A stretch of DNA of 64,000 nt from Lathyrus oleraceus (GCF_024323335.1 NC_066584.1:271909618-271973617); one strand, 5' to 3'; positions 12,795 to 25,532 are shown, counted from the stretch's first letter. Made by a program: numbers and translations. Notes: a model not told the origin generated them from the letters alone.

Positions 12795-14635
12795 TGAAAT
12801 TCTGGTGTATTTAGAGTTTAGATGTTCTACTCCAAGTAATGACATCTGATCTAACATTGTAACTAATACAGCAAGACAGTTATACAAATTACAACCTAGT
12901 ACTGATATGCACACATTCACAGATGTCACGACATCTGCTACTATATCACCATAAAATGGAAGAACACCCAGTTCTGTCCATCTGGTACACAGGCACAACA
13001 GAGATCAAACATAGCACTTACTTCTGTTGAGCCTGCACAGTTATCAGCATGATGTCTCAACATTGATTTGAACATCATCTGTTACAGCATTACAGGTTTA
13101 CCTTATTTTATAACAGACAAAATTATAACATGCAAAAGGTAAAAACACAAGTAATTGTTAACCCAGTTCGGTGCAACATCACCTACGTCTGGGGGCATAC
13201 CAAGCCAGGAAGAAGATCCACTATTAGTAGTATCAATTCAAAGCTAAACTCACCCGTTTACAACTTATCACTTAATCCCTACCCAATGCAATCTATACCT
13301 AGGAACTCCTAGATAGAAACCTCCAGTTTCCATTCCTATCACCATAATTACAATGTAATGCTAAACAACTTGAACTTGCTTCACAGCTTCGTTCAAGAAC
13401 ATAATCACTCTTGCCTACAGGCTTTGAGTTACAAATACTCTCAGCTTTGAACACTGAGAAAACAACTTGAACTTGCTTCACAGCTTTGTTCAAGAACATA
13501 ATCACTCTTGCCTACAGGCTTTGAGTTACAAATACTCTTAGCTTTGAACACTGAGAAACACATGGTAACCATCCCACAGGTTGGGAGGTTTACCTCACAC
13601 ACACCCCTAAATTTTCATTCTAGGAGGCTTACAAATACTAGGTTACAAAGTGCTATTTATAACCTAATCACCCAACTGGATTTGGGCCTTCAGAAAATCG
13701 CAGCAACTTGTTCTTTGCTGTTACAAAGTCAGCAGAAACTTTCTGCTACAAACAAGGTCTTCAATCCTAAAATCTCTCCATATATATCTCCTTATTTTGA
13801 GCCTATATATATTCCAAGACCTCCACAAATAATGCCACATAGGATTCTAACTAATTTCCAGATATTAGTGTGCTAACAAATAGGCTATTTGTTAGGTTCC
13901 TTAATTGTAGCTTGGTTGTTGGTTTCCTGGATTTTAGCCTGAGAAAAATGCTGAAACAGAAAAACTAAACAACCTACAATATAGCATATGCTGTCAGGAA
14001 TGAATGTCACAACATTCAGCTTGACATCAAGGACCATATGCTAAGTCTGTTTTTCCTGAAAACAGACTGTACATAATTTGCTGAACTGTACAGGACCCAC
14101 CTGTCCATTCTACAGTAGCAACTTACAATAATAAATGTCAAGGCATCCAATTTGACATTTACACATTTAGCCTTAAGTCAGTTCTGTTTTCCTCTTGAAG
14201 AACAGACTCAGAAACATACTGAAGTGTAGCAGAACTCCACTCTGTTTATTGTTCAGTATATGCTGTTAATGATGAATGTCATAACATCCAGTTTGACATT
14301 CAGACAGTAGGCCTTATGCCAGGTCTGGTATTTCCTTGATAACCAGACTGGAAATAAACACTGAGTTCTAACAGAACACCAACTGTTCTATTCCTCAGTA
14401 TTTGCTGACAGGGATGAATGTCACCACATCCAATTTGACATTCAACAAATCCTGTATTAGCTAATCCTGCAGTAAACTACTCAAGTGTGTCATGACATCA
14501 GTCAAGACATCAGAGTACAGTTAGATATTCTAACCTACAATGCAATCACACCTTCACACCATGTCATGACATCAGTCAAGACATTAGAATCCAGCTAGTG
14601 TTTTACCATACAATGCAGCCAATTAAACACCTACA
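12795..14635 (-). repeat. 5' LTR (minus orientation) of the non-autonomous SIRE-like element
   Basis: Collinear with 6852-8694 with only scattered single-base differences, for example GTATTTAG versus GTAGTTAG near the left end and a two-base TA difference in the run near 13805. It ends CACCTACA before the GAAAA target duplication. Confidence 0.92.
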
Positions 14636-14640
14636 GAAAA
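14636..14640. repeat. target site duplication GAAAA, right copy
   Basis: Matches 6847-6851 exactly and abuts the right LTR. Confidence 0.85.
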
Positions 14641-15159
14641 AGATATACAAAATTATTTTCATATGATAAAATACATCACTAGAATCACAATATCTAACAT
14701 AAAATATTTCTTTTCATTAAACTCCACATTGCTCAAAATAAAGAGTTTAACTCACAATGAGAAAAATAAATACAACAACACAAGTTTTTAAAGTTAACAT
14801 TTTTAAACACTAAAGAAAAGGAAATGAAAATCTAAGTGTAAAACTTCTACTTCTTGAAATCTTTAATCCGCAAGAGGCGAGTTTTGTCACACCTGGTAGC
14901 TCAACACTTCTTCAAGAAAGGAAAGATGAGAGATTTTCTTCACTTATGGTTCAGACTTCTTCTTCTCCAAATGAGATTTATTTTTTTAGGTTATTTCTCA
15001 ATTGTCTCAAATTTTGAACCTCATTTTCTTTTATAACCTCCTAGCTTTGATATTCTCCTTGATTCATTGGATCATTGGCCTTGTGATTATACATTTATTT
15101 GGCCCATGAAAATCAGCATATTCATCCATCTTATCCTTTCATACCAGTACTAGGTACAA
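14641..15159. other. AT-rich flank, nothing recognised
   Basis: No family resemblance was found on either strand. A 60-codon plus-strand stretch at 14854-15036 has no recognisable domain and is probably chance. Confidence 0.5.
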
Positions 15160-15625
15160 TACATAACGTATGCAAGGGACAAAACATCTTCTGGCATACC
15201 TACTGCACAGAGGGACAAATCGCAGGTTCATTTCAGCGCTAGGCAGCTTTTGCAGGTTTTTGTCTTATAGTGTTCATCCTTATCCATTCAGTTTTCTAGC
15301 TTAACTAGTGCTTCCATCTTCATTCTCTTTCCATGTTTTCCCTAATGTTGAGACCTTTCACTCCTTATAATGTCTTATGGCTCTAGCGCCTACTGGAAAG
15401 TGAGGTTGGATTGATGCTGCATTCCTGACGTGATAGAACTTGTCACCAGAGTAGTCCTACACAAGTAACGAACACATAAATTTCACAAAGGAGAGCACCT
15501 AGTGTGCTCCATGCTAACTAAGCTAAAAACAACAAAACATACTTAATTTAACCTAATAAAGCTTGTCAACACAAAATAAAATAAAACAATAAGGGCTTAA
15601 ATATCTCACAAATAATGATTTATCA
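15160..15625 (-). repeat. LTR remnant of the Athila-type element
   Basis: The minus-strand start at 15625 (TGATAAATC) directly follows the polypurine tract. The far end is not defined because no second LTR is present; the left coordinate is approximate. Confidence 0.45.
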
Positions 15626-15640
15626 CGCCCCCAAACTTGA
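15626..15640 (-). other. polypurine tract
   Basis: The plus strand reads CGCCCCCAAACTTGA. A second similar tract (CCCCCAAACTTGAAG) lies at about 16564-16578 on the same strand, in the UTR, and may be a second plus-strand priming site. Confidence 0.6.
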
Positions 15641-16649
15641 ATCATTACTTGTCCTCAGGTGATGCGACATATAATGTAAAAAATAAATAATAACTAAACA
15701 ATCTTTAATTCAACAGTACATTTCATACAACCAAAAAAATTCTCAAAGGAATGTATCCAAAAATTGGTACAACTCAGTCTTTATCACATATTAGTCCTTT
15801 TTTGTGTGTGTGTGTCCTTATGCCATTTGTCATGCCAGAAGTCTTCTTTGAAGATATTTAGCCTAAATCTTAGTTTGGTTTCTCTATCATATGATCCAAG
15901 TTTTCACTTTTCAGTTTTAGCATGGGGGATTAACTAGCTTAATGTTTTAGAGGATTTTTAGTTCTTTTCTAACTTAGGTATTCTACTTGCACCACCTATC
16001 TTAGTCATTTTTCCTAGGTGCTTCGCCTTTTCACCTGACGAGATTTCACTTGTAATGAGTCCAACCTGTTACTCATAGTGAAAACACACATTGTTCCTCC
16101 ATTTTCTGGCACAAAAACTTTATTCATCATGCTTTTTAGCATTTTCATTTCTTTTTGCACACTTTTGTGATTTTATTAACATGCATTAGTAAATGCAATA
16201 GTCTCACTTTAGCTAGCCTTGATTACTAGTATTTACTTTAGAATAATTTAAACTAATTAAAAGGCTAACTAATTCTCTGTCTTCTTCTGCCGTGACAAGG
16301 GTTCCACACTTAAGTTACAATTGATGCATTTCTTATTATTTAAGACATTTTTTCCAACGTTTTCAACAATCCAATTAGAATTTTTCTGAGATTGATTTAG
16401 AAATTTTGTTGTTTTAAGATTAGATCAATTATTATTTATAAAATCTCTTTTCTTTTTCTCTTTATTTTTTCTTTTAACAAAAAATACTAAAGCAATAAAC
16501 AACAAAACATTTTCATTGTTTGACATAGGATAAACTTAGTTAAACAGATAAAGGTACCTCATCCCCCAAACTTGAAGTAAGGATAGTGTCCCCACTGTCA
16601 CTTTGGTAAGTTTTAGCACATCAGACAACAAACTAAAAAAATGGAAGAA

Positions 16650-18770
16650 TTTTAAAGATGATTGGGTTGGAAATACCAGTTAGGCCTAAAGTATGTTGTT
16701 TTTCTTTGTTGCATGAGGTTTTTTAATTCTTTTTCTCTTTTTCCCTTCTTCCTTGTTCTTAGTTTTCTTTGGTGTTCCTTCCGACTTGGCCTTTTCTTCA
16801 ATGACAATAGCAAATTTCTTCTTGAGTTTCAATTTGGAGAGGACTCAGTGGTCCTCTATTGCTCTAGTGGTGGGCGAGTCTATGACACTTCTTGTCGCAT
16901 CAGAAGGTCCAATTTATTTTCATCTTTCTTTGGGCTATTTCCTTTGGCTTTAGTTAGGATTTTCAGCTTGACAAGGCTTTTAGGTTTATCAAGGCCCTCT
17001 GGAATGCCAAAATTCTTCAGGGATTCCCAATCCTTCTTGTAGTTTCCAAGCATGCTTATCCCTACCATAGTTGTGTCAATATTCTTCACCAGCTCACCCA
17101 TTTGGTATTGCTCCCATGGTGCTTTTGATTTGAAGGGGGATGGATATTCACCTTCATCATCATCATCATCATCAGAATCTTATGGTTTCTCCTTTTTAAT
17201 TTGTACTTCGTCTTTCCCTTTATTTACTTCAGTAGGTACATACATAATAACAAATTATTTCTCATTGTTTGCATGTTCATCTTCCTTTTCCTTTTCAAAT
17301 GGTCTTCCTCATCTTCATATTCATCTTTGTCATCATCATCTCTTTTTCATCATATTTCTTTTTTTATTCATTGGTGTAGTTCTTCAGTTCCTTATTGTCA
17401 TTGTTGGCTTCCTCATTCAGCTCATCAATTGTTTGTTCTTCCTCATTCTTCTTGGTTACTTTATCTACCACAATCCCTTTATCTATTTCTCCCTCTATTG
17501 GCTTATTCATATTAAACTGCTTGGTTGCTTTCTGCTCTACTACTTTGCTTTTATTGGATAAGCTCTTCACTTTATTTGCAGAATTTTTGGTCTTCTTCTT
17601 TAAAGTTTGTGATTCTTATAAAGGCACCCTAGAGGTCGCCTCTGGCATAACATCAGTCATCACAAAAGATATCTTCTTCTTCTTGACTTTCGCCTTCTTC
17701 TTTTTCTTTTCCAAGTTTCCTTGTGATTTGTCTTTCCTTGTGGGTTGTTCATCTTGGTGTTGCTGCTCTCCAAATGGTTGGTCACCCATAATGTGATCCA
17801 GAAACACATGAGGTCTATTCATAACTCCACCAATATGAAGATTGTACAATCTCCTGTGCCAAGTGTGTTGTTCTTTCATAAATAAGTTGAACTCATATTG
17901 CTTCCTTTGCATTTGTTGCAAAGTTTCCCACAAGAATTCTTTGTTATTGCGTGAAGAACTTAGTTAGGAATTCTTCCAGCACATTTCTTGAAGGATATTT
18001 TCCCTTTTGTCTTCAACAAGTTCAAAACATTAGCCTTATCAAATCCTGCTTAAGGGTAAGAGATTTCATCTGTTAGCTTCTTTGGAACTCCATGAATATT
18101 GCATAATGCATCAATTAAGCATGAAAAATAGATCATTCCATCCTTCTTTTTAGCACATGCATATATCTATTGACAGACAAGCTTAGCAATGTTGATAGGT
18201 GTGCAAGTAGGGATACAATGGGGCAACACTAACCTAGTTTTTTTAATAGGTTAATTGTGTGCAGTTGGCATTAGGGAATGCTTCATAAATTGGTACCATA
18301 ATGTTGGTATATGCCTCAAATCCATTTGTAGCACTGTCGTTTTAGAAGATTTGGCTATCTTTAACCATGTGGTCCTTGAGAGACAGAGTGATTCTCTAAT
18401 GACTTCCAAGTCACCATCATTAACTTTTTCAAAGAGGGATTGGTAGGGGTCTTCAACTTCTTTCACTCTCAACACTATGTTAATAGTTTTCTCTGAGTAT
18501 CGAACCATCTTTCCTTGTACAATCACTTCCAGTTTCTTTTGATAAGTGTTAATAAAGTTGGAGTAAAACTCCTTGATAATCTAATTATTGTAGGGAGGAG
18601 GACGCTTTCAAAACTTTTTCCACTTATGACGCACCTGACCTTGTCAACAAGACCAAGGTTTTGTGAGTAACAAATGAAAACCTCTTTTTGAAATAACACT
18701 TCTTGAAGAAAATAACTTTGTAATTCTCTGCTGTTCGTCGTTGTTGACAAAGGTTTCAGTATCATAAGAG
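16650..18770 (-). pseudogene. env-like / 'putative plant transposon protein' ORF, degraded
   Basis: Minus-strand stretches at 18765-18523, 18526-18251, 17933-17616, 17570-17364 and 17101-16880 are pieces of one protein in changing frames. The best-preserved part (18526-18251) holds VIRESLCL, then LWYQFMKHSLMPTAHN, which resembles the domain seen in ORFs downstream of pol in large plant retroelements. Downstream pieces are Lys/Glu-rich and low-complexity, as expected for the C-terminal tail. There are at least six stops or shifts. The plus-strand openings at 16662-17796 are shadows of these low-complexity codons. Confidence 0.55.
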
Positions 18771-18906
18771 TCTATGTCTGAATACACCACATAAGGAATG
18801 ACGTTTTTTCAAGCATAAGTTTAGATTATTTTTCATGTTGCTTTGGCTTCCATTGTTAAGCTATTTGAAATTGTAAAAAGGAAGTTGCTAACATTTTGAG
18901 TATTTC

Positions 18907-18926
18907 GGGGGGGGGGGGGGGGGGGG
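18907..18926 (+). repeat. poly-G run of 20
   Basis: An uninterrupted run of G in otherwise AT-rich DNA. It could form a G-quadruplex, and its true length may be uncertain in the assembly. Confidence 0.9.
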
Positions 18927-19144
18927 TTGTTTCTTATAAGGGATAAAATGAATTAGAATAGTTTTTTTTATGAAATGGGAAAATGATGAGTGTGATGAGT
19001 GGCAGTACAATTAAGTAGTGGTACGAGACAAGGAGAATAAAAATTTTAAATTTGAAGTTGGAGAGTGGAAAATAACCATTGTACAATTACTATAGGGTTA
19101 AATTTTGAGACTAGTAATAAATGCCTAGGGCTAACTGTGAGGCT

Positions 19145-19149
19145 CTCCA
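19145..19149. repeat. target site duplication of SIRE A, left copy (CTCCA)
   Basis: CTCCA precedes the 5' LTR; CTCCC follows the 3' LTR at 29366-29370. One mismatch. Confidence 0.65.
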
Positions 19150-20149
19150 TGTAAGAACAAAGTTGGTTCTACAATGTATCTCTAAGATTTTGATGATAAC
19201 AAAGGATGAAACGAAAATGGTACTCTAACGAAATTTTTATTAAGTGTGCAGGACTCTGATCAAATAATCAGATAGATCAACATATCAGATACAAAATTCA
19301 ACTATCAGATGCTACTCAGAGAAAACGCGTCCAGAAGGTTCTGACTCTAATCAACGCAGTTACCATCGCAACAGAAAGAAGTCAGAAACTCTGGTAAAGA
19401 AGACTGAATCCAGACTCTGAATCTGAAGAAGTCAAGAGCATAGAGAAACTCTGATGTGGTCAGATATTATCAACCTCTAACGTTAAACTCTGATTTACCA
19501 AGACTCTGATACAGATTCACCAGTTCAGAACACGTAACCGAAAATAAATCTGGTTTTGGAAAGAAATTATTTCTAGAAGGAAATAATGAGGCAACTGTTT
19601 TAGAAAGAAACAAGGAGAGTAATGATAATAAACATTCTTCAATGACCAAGATCCTGTCATCATTCCAACGGTCCTTCTCAACGCCTATATAAAGGACTAA
19701 ATACTTCACAAGAAGAGACACCTGAGACACACAAGATAAAAAAACTCTCATTCATTCTCTCTCATTTTTCACGAGTTGCTGCTCTTACATGAAAAACTTT
19801 GTTCTTATTATTCTGTAATATTTTCTTTTAGTTAGAACCACATTGTATTACAAATCATATTTTTCTAAGATATTTCCTCAAGTGACTCTGTGCAGTCTGA
19901 ATACTTGAGAAGGCTAAGGGATTATTCTCTTAGGCGGTTGTTTGTGTAATCTTTCAAGATTAGTGGATTAAGACCTTTTTGAAGGAGAAATCACCTTGGC
20001 AGGATGGACTGAAGTAGCTTTGAATTTCAAGCGAACCAGTATAAAATTCTGTGTCATATTCCTTTTTATTCTTTGTGTGTCTAATATCTCAAAAAGTTTT
20101 TCTTTCCAAAAATAATTCAAACCCCCTTTCTTGTTTTTCTCTACCTTTA
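19150..20149 (+). repeat. 5' LTR of SIRE A
   Basis: Starts TGTAAGAACAAAGTTGG and ends CTCTACCTTTA, where the 3' LTR has CTTCA, so the terminal CA has become TA. A CGCCTATATAAAGG segment near 19680 is a likely TATA box, followed by the leader region. Confidence 0.9.
19681..19695 (+). promoter_or_regulatory. TATA box of SIRE A 5' LTR
   Basis: CGCCTATATAAAGG lies in the LTR about 460 bases before the primer site; the same motif is at about 28898 in the 3' LTR. Position and sequence fit a pol II promoter at the U3/R border. Confidence 0.6.
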
Positions 20150-20163
20150 ATTGGTATTAGAGC
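20150..20163 (+). other. primer-binding site of SIRE A (initiator tRNA-Met type, one change)
   Basis: ATTGGTATTAGAGC follows the LTR; the usual form is ATTGGTATCAGAGC, so one C has become T. Confidence 0.88.
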
Positions 20164-20233
20164 TTCGGCTCTGTTATTGATTTTCTAATCAAACACTTAA
20201 CAGTGTAGAGAGATCCAACGTGAGAAAGACACC

Positions 20234-22043
20234 ATGGCCAACACCAATGAAAGAGACAGTTACAATGTTAAACCTCCAATATTTGATGGAGAAAAATTTG
20301 ATTATTGGAAAGACAAAATTGAAAGTTTCTTTCTGTGCTACGACGCTGATCTATGGGATATATTCACAATTGGCTACACACCACCTTTTGACTGACGCTG
20401 GCGTTGCCATCCCTAGAAGCAAAATGACAGATGATCAGAAGCGTGAATTCAAAAACCATCACAAAGCCAGAACGATACTACTAAATGCCATTTCCTACAA
20501 TGAATATGAAAAAATCACCAACAGGGAAACAGCTAAAGAAATACTTGACTCCCCGAGGATGACTCACGAAGGAAATTCCCAAGTAAAAGAGACAAAGGCT
20601 CTGGCTCTAATTCAGAAATATGAAGCCTTCAAAATGGAGGACGATGAAGCTGTAGAGGTAATGTTTTCTAGATTTCAAACTTTAATTGTAGGACTCAAAG
20701 TTCTGGACAAGGGCTACACAACTGCAGATCATGTCAAAAAGATAGTCAGAAGCTTACCAAAGAAATGGAGACCCATGGTGACAACCTTAAAGTTATCCAA
20801 AGATTTGAACAATATCAACCATTAGGAACTTGCCAGTTCACTCAGAAGCCACGAGATAGAACTGGAGGAAGATGAGCCTCAAAAGAAGATCAAGTCTTTA
20901 GCAATAAAGTCCAGATCTAAAAGATGCAAGCCAGAAAGAAACAAAGCCTTCCAAGCTGAATAGGAAGACAATGACGACTCTGAAAAAGAAGACTCTGACG
21001 ATGAAGAAGAGTTATCCCTTTTGACCAGAAGAGTTAAACAACTCTGGAGAAAAAGGAATAATAACTTCAGAAGGCTAAGGCCCAAGGAAGATCGCTCAGA
21101 ATCAAATTCCAGAGGTAAGCCAAACAAAGAAATAACATGCTATGAATGTAAGGAAACAGGTCATTACAGAAACGAATGTCCCAAGTTGAAGAAAGAAAGC
21201 TCTAGAAGAGAGAATTTCAAGAAAAGTTCATTCAAAACTAAAAAGGGACTGATGGCCACCTGGGACGACAGTGGATCTGATTCATCCGAATCAGACTTTG
21301 AAGAACAGGCAAGTGTTGCACTCATGGCTATCACCTCCAGAAATACATCAGATGGAGAATCTGACTCTGAAGAGGTATTTTCTTATCTCTCTCGCTCTGA
21401 CCTTGAATCATGCCTTTCTGAAACTCTAACCTCATATCAGAAACTTAAACAAAAATTTAAGGCTTTAAAAGGAGTTCTTGAAAGAACAATCAAAGAATGT
21501 GATAAGCTTGAGATAACTGCTTCAGAATTAAAAGATGAAAATCAAACTTTGATAAAAGAAAGAGACTCCACAAATAAACAATGTTTAAAACTTGAAGAAG
21601 CATTATCTCAAGCCCCACAAACTTCTAACACAATGATATATGAATATGAAAAATCTTTTCAAAAGTTTCTGAAAAATGGGATAGAAAGGAGCAGAATGGC
21701 ATCCATGATTTATGGAGTAAGTCAGAATAATAAAAGAGGAATAAGGTATGTCCCCAGTGAAGATAAATCTTCCACAGATGACAAACCTAAATCTCCTTTT
21801 TCTTATCACTACACACATACACAAGCACAATGTTTTGATAATGCTAGAAAACCCAAAGTTCTAAGAAACTCTGGGAAAACTAATCATAAAGGACCCAAAA
21901 TATTTTGGGTACCAAAGGATAAGATTGTTTATGTTGCAGATATCTTATGCAGTAGAGTTAAGACACCAATCATGGTACCTAGACTCTGGATGCTCACAAC
22001 ACATGACGGGAAGAAAACATATGTTCCAAAGCCTGGAACTTAA
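20234..22043 (+). pseudogene. gag: SIRE A gag (nucleocapsid-capsid), interrupted
   Basis: Gag forms the virus-like particle that packages element RNA. The start ATG at 20234 lies in CACCATGGCC, about 70 bases after the primer site. The first 53 codons (PPIFDGEKFDYWK motif) end at TGA 20393-20395. A +1 shift leads into the UBN2-type gag domain (20395-20822). Further in-frame TAG codons occur at 20823-20825 and 20961-20963. A CCHC zinc knuckle, CYECKETGHYRNEC, is encoded at about 21138-21179, followed by an acidic Ser-rich segment and a coiled-coil-like stretch (about 21400-21640). The frame closes at 22043 after overlapping the pol frame. Confidence 0.88.
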
Positions 22044-25018
22044 AGATGTTGGCTTTGTAGGTTTCAGAGGAAATCAGAAAGGAAGGATCAGAGGCTCCGG
22101 AACTATTGGTAATGGAACTCTTCCCTCTATATCTGATGTTCTCTATGTAGAAGGATTACTACATAATCTATTATCAATATGTCAATTAAGTGATAACCGT
22201 TATTACATAATCTTCAATCAAAAAACATGTAAAGCAATTAATCAGAACAATGGAACAATCCTATTCACTGGCAAGAGGAAAAACAATATTTACAAGATAA
22301 ATCTTTCAGACCTAAAAGAACAAAATGTAAAATGCTTGATGTTTGTTCATGAAGAGAAATGGGTATGGCATAGACGCTTAGGCCATATTAGCATGAGAAA
22401 ACTCTCTCAGCTAAATAAACTCGAGTTAGTCAGAGGCCTACCTAAACTGAAGTACTCTTCAGAAGCTCTATGTGAGGCATGTCAGAAAGGTAAATTTTCA
22501 AAAACGTCTTTCAAAAAGAAAAATATTGTTTCTACCTCTAAGCCTCTGGAACTTCTTCACATTGACCTGTTCGGGTCTGTTAAGACAACATCAGTCAATG
22601 GAAAGAAATATGGACTAGTTATTGTTGATGACTTTAGTTGCTGGACATGGGTAAAATTCCTAAAGCACAAGAGTGAGTCTCACTCTGTATTCACTAGCTT
22701 CTATTCCAAAGTGCAAAACGAATTTGACTCTAAAATCATCAGAGTCAGAAGTGATCATGGTGGAGAATTTTAAAATAAATTTTTTGAGGAACTATTTAAT
22801 TCTAATGGAATATCCCATGATATCTCCTGTCCTAGAACTCCACAACAAAATGGAGGTGTAGAAAGGAAGAATAGGACACTCCAAGAGATGGCCAAGACCA
22901 TGATCAATGAAATAAATTTGACTAAGCACTTTTGGGCTGAAGCAGTAAATACAGTGTGTTATATTCATAATAGAATCTCTATAAGACCTATTCTGGAAAA
23001 GACTCCCTATGAACTGTGCAAGGGAACAAAACCCAACATTTCTTATTTCCATCCTTTTGGATGCTCTTGCTTTATTCTGAATACTAAAGAACATCTGAAC
23101 AAGTTGATTCAAAAGCACAAAAAGGTAGTATGTTAGGATACTCAAAATGCTCTAAAGGCTACAGAGTATACAACACAGAAACCAAAATTGTGGAAGAATC
23201 AATCCATGTTAGATTTGATGATAAGCTTGACCCTAAAAAGTCAAAGCTAGTTGAGAAACTTGCAGATCTGGAGATTACTCTTGCAGGTTCTGGCGAAAAG
23301 ACTAAATCACCAGAAGTATCTGATAAACAAAGTCCAAATGCAACTGAAGCCTCAACTATCTAGAAGAAATCAAGAAGCTGCCCCAACATCTCTGAAGATT
23401 TGATTCTGGGAAACAAGGATGAATCTGTCAAAACTAGGTCAACATTCAAAGTATCTGAAGAAATTCCTCTAGGACTAGATCTCTGATTGAGCCTACTTCT
23501 TGTGATGAGGCACTTCAAGACAATGAATGGGTTCTAGCTATGAAAGAAGAGCTAGATCAATTCTCAAAGAATGACATCTGGGATCTTGTTCCAAAGCCTA
23601 AAGAAACTCATATTATTGGAACCAGATGGGTATTCAAAAACAAACTGAATGAAAAGGCAGAAGTAGTCAGAAACAAAGCACGAATGGTGGTACAAGGGTA
23701 TAGTCAACAAGAAGGTATTGACTACAACGAAACCTTTTCCCTAGTCGCCAGGTTAGAATCTATTTGCTTACTTGTTTCATTTGCTGTAAATCATTCTATC
23801 AAACTATATCAAATGGATGTCAAGAGTGCATTTCTTAATGGTTATATATCAGAAGAAGTTTATGTCAATCAACCTCCAGGTTTTGAAAACTCTAAATGTC
23901 CAGAACACGTTTTTAAACTCAAGAAATCATTGTACGGTTTAAAGCAAGCTCCTAGAGCTTGGTATGATAGATTAAGTAACTTCCTTCTAGAACATGACTT
24001 TATTAGAGGAAAGGTTGACTCTACACTCTTCTGTAAAAACATTAGAAATGATCTCATGATATGCCAGATATATGTTGATGACATTATTTTTGGTTCAGCT
24101 AACCCTTATGTATGTCAAGAACTCTCTGAGCTAATGCAGACAAAATTTGAAATGAGCTTAATGCAAGAACTAAACTTCTTTCTAGGGATTCAAATCAATC
24201 AAGCTTCAAAAGTTACCTACGTTTATCAAAGTAAATACATAAAAGACATTCTGAAGAAACTTGAAATGGCTGAATGCAAACCTGCTAAGACACCTATGCA
24301 TCCAACCTGCATTCTTAAAAAAGAAGAAGTTAGCCAGAAGGTTTGTCAGAAGCTCTATCGTGGTATGATAGGCTCTCTTCTCTATCTGACTGCTACACGT
24401 CCTGATATTCTGTTTAGTGTATGTCTCTGTGCCAGATTCCAATCAGATCCTAGAGAATCTCATTTAATAGTTGTTAAAAGAATCCTCAGGTATCTGAAAG
24501 GAACCCCTAATATGGGCCTGATGTATAAGAAAGCATCAAAGTATAGATTGTTTGGTTATTGTGATGCAGATTACGCAGGGGACAGAATGGAATGTAAAAG
24601 TACATCTAGGAACTGTCAGTTCTTAGGAAAGAATTTGATATCCTGGGCCAACAAAAGGCAATCAACCATAGCTTTGTCCACTGCAGAAGCAGAATATATA
24701 TCAGCATCACTATGCACTACTCAAATGCTCTGGATGAAGAATCAACTTGAAGACCTTCTGATTTTTTAGAGTAACGTTCCTATTTTCTGTGACAATACTG
24801 TTGCCATCTGTTTAAGTAAGAATCCTAGTTTGCATGCCAGAGCTAAGCACATAGAAATAAAACATCATTTCATTAGAGACTATGTTCAGAAAGGGGTAAT
24901 CACTTTAAAATTTATTGATACAGACGATCAATGGGCTGGCATTTTTACCAAACCTCTGGCTGAAGATAGATTCTTTTTTATCTTAAAAAATTTAAACATT
25001 CAAAATTGTCCAGAGTAA
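21925..25018 (+). pseudogene. pol: SIRE A pol (protease, integrase, RT, RNase H), interrupted
   Basis: Pol lies in another frame from the end of gag. In order: aspartic protease WYLDSGCSQHMTG (catalytic D-S-G) near 21972; HHCC integrase N-domain with WHRRLGH and CEAC near 22370-22480; integrase core with LLHIDLFG, VRSDHGGEF and then a Glu in the PQQNGG block near 22850; RT from 23540 with KKSLYGLKQAPRAWY and YVDD at 24071-24082; RNase H with STAEAEY near 24690 and the tail to 25018. Breaks: TAA 22771-22773, TAG/shift near 23134, TAG 23361-23363, shift near 23480, TAG 24767-24769. All catalytic motifs inspected are intact, so the inactivation is by stops and shifts only. Confidence 0.9.
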
Positions 25019-25532
25019 AATGTGCCTCTGAAATAGCAAAATAAGACTCTGAAGTAAACACCTGGAATCTGTATCTGACTCTGATGCTACTACCAGTTAG
25101 AAGCTATCTGAATTAGAAATCCTTAGGATACAACCCTTTGGTATTCCTGAAGATCAAATAAAGTAACATGTGGTACATCTTGCGTCTGACCTTGGAACTT
25201 CTAGACAACTGTCTAGCAGAAATCAAGAGACAGACTCTTGATATCTCCTCGAGCAATGTGCTGATTTTGGGATTAGACCTCTATCATGGGCTGTAATCAT
25301 TCTCCTCCAAACGCACTTACTTGCATTTAATTTCTTAATAGTTAAACTCTCCTTTTGTTGTCGTTTTTCATGCATCATAATGTGTATAAATTCATTTCAC
25401 ATACTACACTTGCACACTTTACACTCACGACCTCACTAAACCCTCTCTCTCTCAGTTCTTCATCTCCTTCAAGAATTTCTGCAGTTTTCTTCAAGCTCTT
25501 CATCTTTCAACCGTCATCTTCAACTATTCTTG
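25019..25532 (+). other. spacer between pol and env-like ORF of SIRE A
   Basis: About 510 bases without coding signal; a CT-rich stretch near 25440-25520 immediately precedes the env-like start. A splice acceptor for a subgenomic env-like RNA could lie here, but no convincing one was identified. Confidence 0.5.

Larger units (their letters stand above)
6852..14635 (-). mobile_element. non-autonomous SIRE/Maximus-like Ty1/copia element with no pol
   Basis: A complete 7.8-kb element on the minus strand with two 1.84-kb LTRs, a polypurine tract next to the left LTR, a tRNA-Met-type primer site next to the right LTR, and a perfect 5-bp target duplication. The 4.1-kb internal region has no gag, protease, integrase or RT in any frame. 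Parts of it match the 3' UTR of SIRE element B: the segment near 9280-9440, reverse complemented, resembles 49750-49850. LTR ends and primer site also match the SIRE pattern. It is therefore a large deletion or replacement derivative that must use proteins from relatives. By eye the two LTRs differ at only about one to two dozen sites, so the insertion is recent. Confidence 0.9.
15160..18850 (-). mobile_element. decayed minus-strand LTR retroelement with env-like ORF (Athila-type 3' half)
   Basis: On the minus strand the order is env-like coding remnant (about 18770-16650), long UTR, polypurine tract TCAAGTTTGGGGGCG (15640-15626), then an LTR start TGATAAATCATTATTTG at 15625. That combination is typical of the 3' half of large plant gypsy elements with an extra ORF. 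No gag or pol is left in the window, and SIRE A inserted nearby (19150) may have cut it. Assignment to Athila rests on the tract, LTR start and extra-ORF wording only. Confidence 0.6.

Noticed and set aside
12525..12998. 157-codon minus-strand opening across LTR and leader
   Set aside because: Spans the LTR/primer-site border, where no protein is expected, and shows no domain; the LTR half is repeated at 6819-7055 simply because the LTR is.
17052..17796. Hydrophobic plus-strand frames that look like membrane proteins
   Set aside because: Shadows of Lys/Glu-rich minus-strand codons of the env-like remnant; the hydrophobicity comes from reading TTC/TCT runs.
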